From Putridiphycobacter sp045110285 (GTDB taxonomy: Bacteria; Bacteroidota; Bacteroidia; Flavobacteriales_D; Crocinitomicaceae), in NCBI GenBank assembly GCA_045110285.1, contig JBGCGA010000013.1:57046-121045 (forward strand): DNA of 64,000 nucleotides, read 5' to 3'. The notes under the pieces are model-generated. The model did not search any database, was not told the origin of the DNA, and saw only the letters and a list, made by a program, of their open reading frames with translations. This document shows, piece after piece, positions 28,401-35,664 of the stretch. The translations under genes and the position numbers were made by a program. The first letter of the stretch is position 1; each line of letters opens with the position of its first letter.

Positions 28401-28675
28401 TATATTGTCCCTAAACTATCAATAGCTAAACTGTATACATAGGCACCAAATTTAACTTCAATAAATCGCCAATTTTTTCCGTCGTACTCCAAAACACCAT
28501 TGGAATTTCCGAAGTACATCACTCCCCTCTCGTCTTGAATTACAGCATAATTCTCTGGATTTCTGCTTTCGCCATAAATATTAGTTGAATAATTTTCGAT
28601 TGGAGGATAATAATCTTGCCCGATCACAAAATGAATGCAGAAGAGTAGAGTAAATGTTAATAAAAGAAGTTTCAT
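25457..28675 (-). CDS. Membrane sensor with beta-propeller, Y_Y_Y domain and SpoIIE phosphatase
   Basis: 1072 residues. A signal peptide (1-19, ending FVIGQ) precedes a long periplasmic part built of propeller-like repeats of the two-component regulator type (for example DRDQNLWLGLGNGISKVNY near 308 and DGTLWIGCADGLIRY near 630). A Y_Y_Y domain follows at about 685-750, one membrane helix near 758-778, a coiled coil (RRNEQLEEIVEERTQEIS) and a SpoIIE/PP2C phosphatase domain from about 848. Its metal motifs are VCADCTGHGVPGAFMSM and DGMDAGICTIDL. The input thus resembles hybrid sensor kinases, but the output is a Ser/Thr phosphatase. Likely role: ligand-controlled regulation of a partner-switching pathway. 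The gene is divergent from mazG-like. Confidence 0.87.
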   Translation of the reverse strand: MKLLLLTFTLLFCIHFVIGQDYYPPIENYSTNIYGESRNPENYAVIQDERGVMYFGNSNGVLEYDGKNWRFIEVKFGAYVYSLAIDSLGTIYAGSQDEFGLFTVGNEGQMQYQSISDKLSEVDQVQITEIRYTYATNKHVFFQSKNNVFVYDISNKEVENFKTSNSFHTSYVVDNVFYVRERNVGLKQYKDGSLQLLQGTKYFKTEPCFGIVKSPFTEEGLLLFTQLDGMFELTNNKLRSIEGSKDRLEGIRTFGVKELSDGHYGLKTFESGVFIVNKNGEILNVLNRAIGLRSDDVKAMFEDRDQNLWLGLGNGISKVNYYSPLSFFNEKAGIDGNIQSVCRFNNLLYVASSYGLFLQDTSALTLTEFKQDFSIRFQVWDFETFNNSLYVATSNGVYKRISEGNYVQLTELNTNVIYFDQERNYFITSGNEGVYVWNSQFDLIWKEELGLNTGTGILKDPNRGDIWIGTSGSGALRLIFDDNEIQLDQYTENGDALCSGSVTRPIMLKDSIIFGCKYGPLQFFDENYMRELLKDDLTEEELNDPMFVRGYFEPYPLYDSLFNEEILLIEEQEDKTWYVAEHKLGFYSKEEKKFINKPFWGINYGRINNLLLEDDGTLWIGCADGLIRYKKNTRKNYKSNFTSLIRTITAGKDTIFNGAYADGAQKEIQKFSFADNDFVFSFACPYFEDEHKPLYSTFLEGYGEDWSGFSGKTDRTFTNLSEGSYVFKVKAKNIYDQISTVAEFSFKIHPPWYRTAGAYIGYVVIFILLLFVASRITSAQLKRRNEQLEEIVEERTQEISQKNSVLEHQNTEISEQKREIEDSINYAKRIQDAILPLASEMKKSLPKSFILYHPKDIVSGDFYWFSKIDNKLVIVCADCTGHGVPGAFMSMIGSDRLNIIVNERKIYSPGKILAELNRAIKNTLKQKEEESSTRDGMDAGICTIDLDKNELIYSGAHRGLWIVSNRTLQEVKGTKTAVAGFTPSDQIYKEHKFSIEKGMSFYMTSDGYADQFGGPRGKKYMVKKMKNFILGISSEGYDRQRELLNLELQKWMTDHSQNYEQIDDICVVGFEL

Positions 28676-28712
28676 TTTATGATTGAAATTTTGGGTACAT
28701 CTATATCTTTAT

Positions 28713-28720
28713 CAAAAATA
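28713..28720 (-). promoter_or_regulatory. Candidate -7 element TATTTTTG for the sensor phosphatase
   Basis: Minus-strand TATTTTTG fits TAnnTTTG and lies 37 bp before the ATG at 28675, inside the short divergent gap. The -33 half is not evident. Confidence 0.35.
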
Positions 28721-28726
28721 GTAAAA

Positions 28727-29131
28727 ATGACCAAAGAAAAACCCTTTGCTGACATTATTAAACATGTTGAAAATTTCCATGATGCTTTTAAAATCAAAAA
28801 TAACTATGCACCTACTGCTGAATTAAGTGAAAGCGATTACATGCTTCGCTATAATTTGATGAAAGAGGAAAATGATGAGTATCTAGAAGCCGCAAAACAA
28901 GGAGATTTGATTGAGGTTGCAGATGCACTTGGTGACCAGCTATACATCTTATGCGGAACAATACTTAAGCATGGTTTACAAGATAAAATAGTTGAAGTAT
29001 TCGAAGAAATTCAAAGTTCGAATATGAGTAAACTTGACTTAGATGGGAAAGCGATATATAGAGCAGATGGAAAAATTCTGAAATCTGATCAATACTTTAG
29101 ACCAAACATTGAAAAAGTGTTGAAAGGTTAA
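28727..29131 (+). CDS. MazG-like nucleotide pyrophosphohydrolase
   Basis: 134 residues from the ATG at 28727; the frame opens at 28679, but that start would leave only 3 bp to the divergent gene. All-alpha NTP pyrophosphatase features are visible: KEENDEYLEAAKQGDLIEVADALGDQLYILCG, where the E-x3-E and E-x2-D positions bind Mg2+. Family enzymes hydrolyse (d)NTPs to monophosphate and pyrophosphate, often cleaning up damaged nucleotides. It converges on the BtuF-like gene, with both stops in the same TTAA at 29128-29131. Confidence 0.78.
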   Translation: MTKEKPFADIIKHVENFHDAFKIKNNYAPTAELSESDYMLRYNLMKEENDEYLEAAKQGDLIEVADALGDQLYILCGTILKHGLQDKIVEVFEEIQSSNMSKLDLDGKAIYRADGKILKSDQYFRPNIEKVLKG

Positions 29132-29904
29132 AACAATTGACTATTCAAAGTTTTTTTTACATAAGGCATAAATTTCTGTAGCCTGCTGCCGTACCAAGAA
29201 AACATTTCTCCATCTACTAAAAGTACTTTAGCCTTGGTTAATCTTTCAAGCTCAAATACATGGGCTTGTTTAAAGGGATAAGGTTCTGAACTTAGAAAAA
29301 TAAAATCTGGATTCAATTCAGCAATCATTTTTTCTGAAATTTCATCATATCTTTTATTGGTTTGATGCGCATTTTTTAATCCAATTAATTGAAGCATGGT
29401 ATTAATAAAAGTGTTTGTTCCAGCTGTCATGTATGGAGACCTCCAAATTAAATACAGCACAGTACCACTGAATATTGGTAAACACGTGAAGTCTTTCTTT
29501 AATGATTTGCACAACTGCACTGCTATAGACTCCTTACCAGCTAATCGGCCAACATCTTTCATCATCTGAAAACTGTCATTAATACTCACTATATCACTGG
29601 TATAAACTTGAAAATGTTGTCGCAATATTTCAATCTCTTCCTTTCTATTTTCTTCCTTATTTGCAATTATTAGATCAGGCTGTAATTGAATCACCTTGTC
29701 AATATTGATGTTTTTTGTTCCTCCTATCCTTTCTTTCTTCGAAAACCAGTCGGTAGGGTGAACACAAAATTTGGTAATGCCAACTACCTCGTTACTAAGC
29801 CCCAAAAAGCTTAAATACTCAGTTTGAGACGGTACTAATGAAATGATCCGTGCGGCAGGCTGCTGTAAATCAACTGGATGATTTGTTTGATCAACCAATT
29901 TCAT
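29128..29904 (-). CDS. BtuF-like helical-backbone metal/cofactor-binding protein without signal peptide
   Basis: 258 residues. The fold is that of class III ABC substrate-binding proteins: ARIISLVPSQTEYLSFLGL, VGITKFCVHP, GGTKNINIDKVIQLQPDLIIANKEEN and a C-lobe with NPDFIFLSSEPYPF. BtuF and FhuD relatives bind cobalamin or siderophores. It begins directly with MKLVDQTNHPVDLQ, with no export signal or lipobox, and no permease or ATPase is adjacent. The protein therefore appears to stay in the cytoplasm, or is exported by a route I cannot see. It follows the cystathionine beta-synthase gene by 3 bp. Confidence 0.75.
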   Translation of the reverse strand: MKLVDQTNHPVDLQQPAARIISLVPSQTEYLSFLGLSNEVVGITKFCVHPTDWFSKKERIGGTKNINIDKVIQLQPDLIIANKEENRKEEIEILRQHFQVYTSDIVSINDSFQMMKDVGRLAGKESIAVQLCKSLKKDFTCLPIFSGTVLYLIWRSPYMTAGTNTFINTMLQLIGLKNAHQTNKRYDEISEKMIAELNPDFIFLSSEPYPFKQAHVFELERLTKAKVLLVDGEMFSWYGSRLQKFMPYVKKTLNSQLF

Positions 29905-29907
29905 TAT

Positions 29908-31266
29908 TTATATTGCGTTAATCAGATCGTACCGTGTAATGATGTGGTGCTTCCCATTACCTAAATCTACTAATACTGCTGGTGTTTCAACTGTTACTAG
30001 TTTACTGATATCTTCAATTTTAGTGTCAGCTTTAACAATAGGAAGGGCAGGTAGCATCACATTATTTAGCGGTGTATCAAGCAATTTAGGATCTTCAATT
30101 AAGCTTTGTAGTAATTGTCTATCATCTACATAGCCTGCAAAGCCTCCATCCTTTGTCACTGGAATCTGTGAAATATTATATTCTTTCATTTTTGATACGG
30201 CATGAGAAACTAATTCCTCACTTGCACACACAACTAAATTCTTATCTATATGGTTTTGAATTAAGTCTTTGGCATTTTTATGAGGCTCATCTAAAAAGCC
30301 TCTTTCACGCATCCAATCGTCATTAAACATTTTACCAACATACCTGCTTCCATGATCGTGAAAGAGAACAACAATAACATCATTTTCAGTAAATTGATCT
30401 TTCAACTGCATTAAGCCTGCAATTGCAGAACCGGCGGAGTTCCCTACAAAAATTCCTTCTTCTCGAGCAATTCGCCTTGTCATTACGGCCGCATCTTTAT
30501 CCGTTACTTTTTCAAAGTGGTCGATCACTGAAAAATCAACGTTTTTCGGCAAAATATCTTCTCCTATGCCTTCTGTAATATATGGATAAATTTCATTTTC
30601 ATCAAAAATTCCTGTTTCATGATATTTTTTAAATACAGATCCGTATGTATCGATACCGATATTCTTGACTGCAGCATTTTGCTCCTTTAAAAATTTTCCA
30701 GTTCCAGAAATGGTACCGCCTGTTCCAACACCAACAACAAAATGAGTAATTCTACCATCTGTTTGTTCCCAAATTTCAGGACCAGTCTGTTCGTAATGTG
30801 CAATAGTATTAGAAGGGTTGTCATACTGATTGACATACCAAGAATTTGGAATTTCGTTTGCTAAACGTTTTGAAACAGAATAATAAGACCGAGGATCATC
30901 AGGCTCAACTGCAGTAGGACAGACTACAACTTCAGCACCTACCGCTCTTAAAATGTCCATTTTTTCTTTGGACTGTTTGTCACTTAAAACGCAGATCAAT
31001 TTATAACCTTTCTCTATGGCAGCTAAAGCTAACCCCATTCCAGTATTTCCAGAAGTCCCTTCTATAATAGTTCCTCCTGGCATTATTAAGCCTTGTTTTT
31101 CAGCATCCTCAACCATTTTCAAAGCCATTCTATCTTTGATAGAATTTCCAGGATTAGTAGTTTCAACTTTTGCCAATACAGTAGCTTTAATTCCATCTAC
31201 AACTCTATTGAGTTTTACTAAAGGTGTATTTCCAATGGTTTCTAAAATTGAATTATAGTACTTCAT
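29908..31266 (-). CDS. Cystathionine beta-synthase (PLP enzyme with CBS domain pair)
   Basis: 452 residues. The PLP-dependent fold-II core has NSIKDRMALKM (Schiff-base Lys) near residue 42, GTSGNTGMGLALAA near 68 and GVGTGGTISGTGKF near 180. Two CBS domains follow at about 335-452 (SHAVSKMKEYNISQIPV and EDISKLVTVETPAVLVD). This is the layout of cystathionine beta-synthase rather than cysteine synthase, which has no CBS domains. It condenses serine (or activated serine) with homocysteine or sulfide. It is probably co-transcribed with the downstream BtuF-like gene. Confidence 0.85.
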   Translation of the reverse strand: MKYYNSILETIGNTPLVKLNRVVDGIKATVLAKVETTNPGNSIKDRMALKMVEDAEKQGLIMPGGTIIEGTSGNTGMGLALAAIEKGYKLICVLSDKQSKEKMDILRAVGAEVVVCPTAVEPDDPRSYYSVSKRLANEIPNSWYVNQYDNPSNTIAHYEQTGPEIWEQTDGRITHFVVGVGTGGTISGTGKFLKEQNAAVKNIGIDTYGSVFKKYHETGIFDENEIYPYITEGIGEDILPKNVDFSVIDHFEKVTDKDAAVMTRRIAREEGIFVGNSAGSAIAGLMQLKDQFTENDVIVVLFHDHGSRYVGKMFNDDWMRERGFLDEPHKNAKDLIQNHIDKNLVVCASEELVSHAVSKMKEYNISQIPVTKDGGFAGYVDDRQLLQSLIEDPKLLDTPLNNVMLPALPIVKADTKIEDISKLVTVETPAVLVDLGNGKHHIITRYDLINAI

Positions 31267-31354
31267 TTTTGCGGTTTTTTACAGAACAATTGTCTTAAAA
31301 TTTGCCACAAAGGTAAGCGATTTCACTGAATACTCTCTCATTTTAGAACATAAA

Positions 31355-31382
31355 AAAAGAGGTTGTAAAAACAACCTCTTTT
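31355..31382 (-). terminator. Terminator after the outer-membrane protein gene
   Basis: Perfect 12-bp stem AAAAGAGGTTGT/ACAACCTCTTTT with a 4-nt A loop and a minus-strand T run, 25 bp past the stop at 31408. It should separate this transcript from cystathionine beta-synthase. Confidence 0.85.
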
Positions 31383-31407
31383 CAATTTTTAATATTACTT
31401 AAAACTA

Positions 31408-32304
31408 TTAAAAATAGAACATTAAGTATATTGCTGCATTAAAGTTATCAGTATCAAGATTAAAGTTTCTTGATCCGCTAGTGATGTTTTCGTTGATCAC
31501 TACTCCGCCAATCGATCCATCTTCGTTCACTGCGTTCGGATTGAAGTACTCAGAAGCCACACTTGACTCCCCTGTTCTTGAAACAGTCATTGTCCAACCA
31601 AACTCAGTACCGATACACATTTTTGGTGCAAAAAAGTATTCAACTCCTGCAAATGCTCTTAATCCAGCACCTAAAGTTGTACCTGAATTATTCGTTAGAA
31701 TACGCTCAGCAACATTGTTACCATTGCCTCCTTGGAAGCCTCCACCTGCATTGTACTTTGATGTAGGTGTTTGATTACTTGAAACCATTGCGTTTCCATA
31801 AGAATATGAGTTCGTTGATTTGCTTCTGAAAACCATCACATCTCCACCATAAATACCTCTCAAACGTGTTGTACCTCTTCTAAATTCGTAACCAGCACCA
31901 ATATTTATTGTATTTGAATTGATATGTCTTGAATCTATCACTGTAGAATCTGGACTATTTTTACTATCATCAAATACATCATAATTAAGTACTCGGTCAG
32001 AGTTAGCAATTCTGAAACTTGCACGTACAGCATTGTCGTTACTTAACATATACTTACCATACAATGTATTCCCACCAAATGAGTTACTTAAAAACTTATT
32101 GGTATTCAAACTTGTATTTGAATTTGTTAATCCAAATAGATTTCCTGCATAAGTAAGAAACGGCGCAGCATTTACACCAATCGCAAACTCTCCTTTTACA
32201 GGCATTATATCTATTCCATTCTTGTTCTGAATCTGCGGATTCCCTTGAGAAAACGACAACGAACAAGACAGCATAGCAATAGAAATTCCTACTATCTTTT
32301 TCAT
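31408..32304 (-). CDS. Outer-membrane beta-barrel protein
   Basis: 298 residues. A signal peptide (1-19, ending LSFSQ) leads to a glycine- and aromatic-rich chain with alternating strands (NTINIGAGYEFRRGTTRLRGIYGGDV; FAGVEYFFAPKMCIGTEFGW) ending NAAIYLMFYF, a C-terminal aromatic strand suited to barrel assembly. It resembles the many uncharacterised Bacteroidota porin-like proteins. It follows a lipoprotein gene by 18 bp and probably shares its transcript, ending at the strong terminator at 31355-31382. Function is not known; a structural or porin role is inference. Confidence 0.7.
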   Translation of the reverse strand: MKKIVGISIAMLSCSLSFSQGNPQIQNKNGIDIMPVKGEFAIGVNAAPFLTYAGNLFGLTNSNTSLNTNKFLSNSFGGNTLYGKYMLSNDNAVRASFRIANSDRVLNYDVFDDSKNSPDSTVIDSRHINSNTINIGAGYEFRRGTTRLRGIYGGDVMVFRSKSTNSYSYGNAMVSSNQTPTSKYNAGGGFQGGNGNNVAERILTNNSGTTLGAGLRAFAGVEYFFAPKMCIGTEFGWTMTVSRTGESSVASEYFNPNAVNEDGSIGGVVINENITSGSRNFNLDTDNFNAAIYLMFYF

Positions 32305-32322
32305 AATTTGTTTTATTTATTT

Positions 32323-32829
32323 TTAGTTAGCAGTATAATCGTATTCCTTAATTACAACAGCACCATCATACACCATTACTGTTTTGTTCGACAGAGAAAA
32401 TATCTTGTCTTGTGCAGGATTATTTGATGGGTCAAATTGACTCTGTTGCTCAGAAAAATCATTAAATCGAAGTTCAACAGGGATTGATTCAGCATAAGCA
32501 GGGATACCAGTAAAAGAAAAATCGCCATTATCTCCGACAACAGCAGTAAACTTTAATTTTTCATAGGTAAAACCATTTTGCGGGTTTGCTTGTAAATCTT
32601 CTGTATCAACTATAGCGGTAATTTGAGTTCCTTTTGGAGCAAATTCATTGTTTAATCCGCTTATAAATGTACCACCTGAGGTAGTATCATTTCCTAAGTC
32701 TAATGGTGCTAAAATTACACCTTGAATTGTTGCAGTTCCAGGCTCAGCAGGGATTGCACTTTCTGTTTTTTTGCAACTTAGCATAGCTAAGGACGCAATT
32801 GCAAAAATTGATAAAACTCTTGTTTTCAT
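32323..32829 (-). CDS. Lipoprotein, unknown function
   Basis: 168 residues. The lipoprotein signal MKTRVLSIFAIASLAMLSCKK has its Cys at residue 19. The mature chain is beta-rich with GTATIQGVILAPLDLGND near 32-50 and ends VVIKEYDYTAN. The TIQGVI and GDFSFTGIPA segments resemble the edges of carboxypeptidase-regulatory-like or prealbumin-like sandwiches found in Bacteroidota lipoproteins, but a domain call is not firm. It leads a two-gene operon with an outer-membrane barrel protein, suggesting that the two interact at the cell surface. Confidence 0.65.
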   Translation of the reverse strand: MKTRVLSIFAIASLAMLSCKKTESAIPAEPGTATIQGVILAPLDLGNDTTSGGTFISGLNNEFAPKGTQITAIVDTEDLQANPQNGFTYEKLKFTAVVGDNGDFSFTGIPAYAESIPVELRFNDFSEQQSQFDPSNNPAQDKIFSLSNKTVMVYDGAVVIKEYDYTAN

Positions 32830-32927
32830 AATTTGTTTTTAATTAGTTGTTATGGCCATGTATACTGTGTCTTTTTTAAAAAGTTTCATTTTCGGATATT
32901 ATTCTAAGATTAAAGAAGCGATAATAC

Positions 32928-32935
32928 TATTTTTG
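32928..32935 (+). promoter_or_regulatory. Candidate -7 element TATTTTTG for the alpha/beta hydrolase
   Basis: Fits TAnnTTTG and ends 4 bp before the ATG at 32940, so the transcript would be leaderless or nearly so. No clear TTTG at -33. Confidence 0.4.
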
Positions 32936-32939
32936 CAAT

Positions 32940-33707
32940 ATGAAGCTTCATTATAAAAAAACGGGAGATACTGGGCCCATTTTAGTAATCTTACATGGTC
33001 TATTTGGCTCTCTAGACAATTGGCAAACTCATGCTAAAAAATTTGGCGAGTGTTTTCAGGTATATTCTGTTGATCAAAGAAACCACGGGCATTCTCCTCA
33101 TGATATGACGTTTAATTATGATGTGATGGTAGAAGACTTGTTTGAACTAGTGACTGATTTAGGCTTAACTAATTTTCATTTGCTTGGTCACTCCATGGGA
33201 GGCAAAACCGCTATTGGGTTTGCTGCTGAACATGAAGAATTTCTAGCTAGCTTAATCATTGTTGATATTTGTCATAAACAGTACCCAAGACACCATGACG
33301 ACATATTAAAAGGATTAAATGCATTAGATCTAAACCAGATAAAAAGCAGGACTGAAGCTGACAAAGAATTAACTAAGTGGATTCCGGAGTCAGCTGTTCG
33401 CTTATTTTTATTGAAAAACTTGTATTGGATAGAAAAGGGGAAATTAGATTGGAGAATGAACCTTCACGTGCTGACAAGAGACATAGATAAAGTAATAGAA
33501 GAAATCTATTTCCGAACTATTGAAACTAAAACTCTGTTTATAAGAGGAATGGAATCAAACTATATTAAGGACTCAGATTATGCCCAAATTGAGCTTAAAT
33601 TTCCAAATTCAACAGTAAAGGCGATTGAAAATGCTGGGCATTGGGTACATGCCGAAGTACCAGATATTTTTAGCCAAACTATTTCTGGCTTTGTTAACGG
33701 AGAATAA
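32940..33707 (+). CDS. Alpha/beta hydrolase (YbfF-like esterase)
   Basis: 255 residues. The oxyanion region VILHGLFGSLDNWQ lies near residue 17, DQRNHGHSPH near 45, nucleophile elbow LLGHSMGGKTA near 80 (Ser), an acid region FIRGMESNYI, and catalytic His in ENAGHWVHAEVPD near 230. The GLFGS and DQRNHG signatures place it close to the YbfF-type acyl-CoA esterases. No signal peptide, so it is cytoplasmic. It is divergent from the lipoprotein/barrel operon. The natural substrate cannot be read from sequence. Confidence 0.85.
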   Translation: MKLHYKKTGDTGPILVILHGLFGSLDNWQTHAKKFGECFQVYSVDQRNHGHSPHDMTFNYDVMVEDLFELVTDLGLTNFHLLGHSMGGKTAIGFAAEHEEFLASLIIVDICHKQYPRHHDDILKGLNALDLNQIKSRTEADKELTKWIPESAVRLFLLKNLYWIEKGKLDWRMNLHVLTRDIDKVIEEIYFRTIETKTLFIRGMESNYIKDSDYAQIELKFPNSTVKAIENAGHWVHAEVPDIFSQTISGFVNGE

Positions 33708-33723
33708 AATAAAAACAATGTTT

Positions 33724-33755
33724 TTTGCAATTGCGTTGATAGTAAATTAAATTTG
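33724..33755 (+). promoter_or_regulatory. Consensus Bacteroidota promoter for the Gfo/Idh oxidoreductase
   Basis: TTTG at 33724-33727, 20-bp spacer, TAAATTTG at 33748-33755, then 11 bp to the ATG at 33767. Both halves match the -33/-7 consensus exactly. Confidence 0.75.
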
Positions 33756-33766
33756 CAATAAAAAAC

Positions 33767-34765
33767 ATGCTCAAAATTGGACTTTTTGGTGTTGGACATT
33801 TAGGTAAAATTCATGCAAGATTAATTGCAGAACTTTCGACTGAATTCAATTTTATTGGATTCCACGACCCAAATAACACTAACGCTGAGCTTGCTGAAGC
33901 TACTTATAATTTAAAGCGGTATCATTCTATTGACGAATTAATTAGCAGTGTGGATTGTATTGACATTGTTACCCCTACCCTTTCGCACTTCGAAATTGCT
34001 AAAACTGCAATTGAAAATGGTGTTCATGTTTTTGTAGAAAAGCCAATTACACATACAGTTCACGAAGCTAAGCAATTAACCCAGCTAACAGAGAGGTACA
34101 AAGTAAAAGTACAAGTTGGTCATGTAGAGCGTTTCAATCCCGCTTTTACAAATGCTGCACCGCATTTTACTGAACCACGATTTATTGAAGCACACAGACT
34201 TGCTCAATATAACCCAAGAGGAACAGATGTTCCTGTAGTATTAGATTTAATGATTCATGATATTGACATTGTTTTAAAAGTTGTTAACTCTGAAGTAAAA
34301 AGAATAAGCGCCTCAGGGGTAGCTGTAGTTAGTGAAACGCCCGATATTACAAATGCTAGAATTGAGTTTAAAAATGGATGTGTTGCAAATTTAACTGCAT
34401 CTAGAATATCAATGAAAAGTATGCGAAAATCGAGATTTTTTCAGAGAGATGCTTATATCAGTGTTGACTTTTTAGATAAAAAAACCGAAATTGTGAAGCT
34501 CACAGCGGTAACGTCCGAACCAGACCCTTATGACATTGTATTAGATCTTGGAGAAAATAAACCAAAAAAGAAAATTGAAATTTTTTCGCCAAAAATTGAT
34601 GAAGTAAACGCCATCAAAGATGAATTAAAATCTTTTGCAAGTTCAATCCATAACAACACTGATCCAACAGTAAGTATATCTGACGGTTATAGAGCATTAA
34701 AGATTGCCCACTTAATTATGGATGATGTTGACTCAAATTTAAATCTAATCCAAGAAAATAATTAA
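33767..34765 (+). CDS. Gfo/Idh/MocA-family NAD(P)-dependent oxidoreductase
   Basis: 332 residues. The Rossmann start IGLFGVGHLGKIHARL gives the dinucleotide motif GxGxxG; VEKPITHTV near residue 95 contains the conserved EKP substrate-side lysine, and a second domain follows with DLMIHDIDIVLKV (catalytic His/Asp region). Members oxidise or reduce sugars and sugar nucleotides, often in surface-polysaccharide synthesis. The placement ahead of a lipoprotein and a polyprenyl-phosphate sugar transferase fits such a role, though the substrate is not decided. A consensus promoter lies just upstream. Confidence 0.85.
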   Translation: MLKIGLFGVGHLGKIHARLIAELSTEFNFIGFHDPNNTNAELAEATYNLKRYHSIDELISSVDCIDIVTPTLSHFEIAKTAIENGVHVFVEKPITHTVHEAKQLTQLTERYKVKVQVGHVERFNPAFTNAAPHFTEPRFIEAHRLAQYNPRGTDVPVVLDLMIHDIDIVLKVVNSEVKRISASGVAVVSETPDITNARIEFKNGCVANLTASRISMKSMRKSRFFQRDAYISVDFLDKKTEIVKLTAVTSEPDPYDIVLDLGENKPKKKIEIFSPKIDEVNAIKDELKSFASSIHNNTDPTVSISDGYRALKIAHLIMDDVDSNLNLIQENN

Positions 34766-34797
34766 TTTAATTTTCCGTTTACAGTATTAATTTATCA

Positions 34798-35664
34798 ATG
34801 AAGACACTCTATTTATCTCTAATTTCATTTCTTTTTCTTGCGAGCTGTCAAGAAGACCTTACGCCCGCTTGGCTAGAGATTAAGACAGTGAATTTCACTA
34901 CCAATGAGCCCGTTGAAGGTCCAAATTCACATGATATTGTTGATGCTTGGGTATATATAGATAATAAAGAAATGGGAGTCTGGGAAATCCCTTTTAGAAT
35001 GCCAGTTTTACAAGAAGGTGAGCATACATTAACTGTTATTCCAGGAATAAAAATAAGTGGCCAATCAAGCATCAGAGTCACTAATAATTTTTACGAAGCA
35101 TACACCACTACTATTAACCTTTCAAAAAAAGAAACAACTACTATCGTTCCAACTTTTGGATATAAGCCCACTGTTAATGTAATTGCTAAGGAGGACTTTG
35201 AAGACACCGGTGTGATTCTAAACCCAGATAATACAACAGATACCACTAAGTTTAAAATAATATCAAAACTAGATTTTCCAGATATTGTAAAGTACGGAAA
35301 CAACTGTGGCAGACTTCAAGTTAATGAGAGTGATACAGTTGCGCGAGTAATTACGGATTTAGATTTACCAATAATACAAGGTAAAATGTATTTAGAAATT
35401 GATTATTTAGCCACAAATTCTTTTTTTATCGGAATTCTTGAAGAAACAAGTTCCGTCAACCAAATAGACCAAGGGCCATATGCAGGCGCATATCGTACTG
35501 ATGCAGATGAATTTGAATGGAAAAAAATATATTTTCCTTTATCAGACCGAACCAATTTGAACGCATTTGCAAACTCTTTTGAGTTTTATATTTATGTGCC
35601 TCTCGATACAGGAAACCAAGCTGGAGAAGTATATATAGACAACGTAAAAATCGTATATTTTTGA
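34798..35664 (+). CDS. Lipoprotein with carbohydrate-binding-like fold, unknown
   Basis: 288 residues. The lipoprotein signal ends FLASCQE (Cys 17). The chain has two beta-rich parts: the first (about 25-125) has DAWVYIDNKEMGVWEIP and LPEG-like turns; the second (about 135-288) resembles a jelly roll, with CGRLQVNESDTVARVIT, MYLEIDYLATNSFF and an ending AGEVYIDNVKIVYF typical of carbohydrate-binding folds. No family name could be recognised. It sits between an oxidoreductase and a sugar transferase, overlapping the latter by 1 bp, which suggests an envelope-polysaccharide role. Confidence 0.65.
   Translation: MKTLYLSLISFLFLASCQEDLTPAWLEIKTVNFTTNEPVEGPNSHDIVDAWVYIDNKEMGVWEIPFRMPVLQEGEHTLTVIPGIKISGQSSIRVTNNFYEAYTTTINLSKKETTTIVPTFGYKPTVNVIAKEDFEDTGVILNPDNTTDTTKFKIISKLDFPDIVKYGNNCGRLQVNESDTVARVITDLDLPIIQGKMYLEIDYLATNSFFIGILEETSSVNQIDQGPYAGAYRTDADEFEWKKIYFPLSDRTNLNAFANSFEFYIYVPLDTGNQAGEVYIDNVKIVYF

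Noticed and set aside
29908..31266. Cysteine synthase
   Set aside because: The C-terminal CBS domain pair is characteristic of cystathionine beta-synthase.
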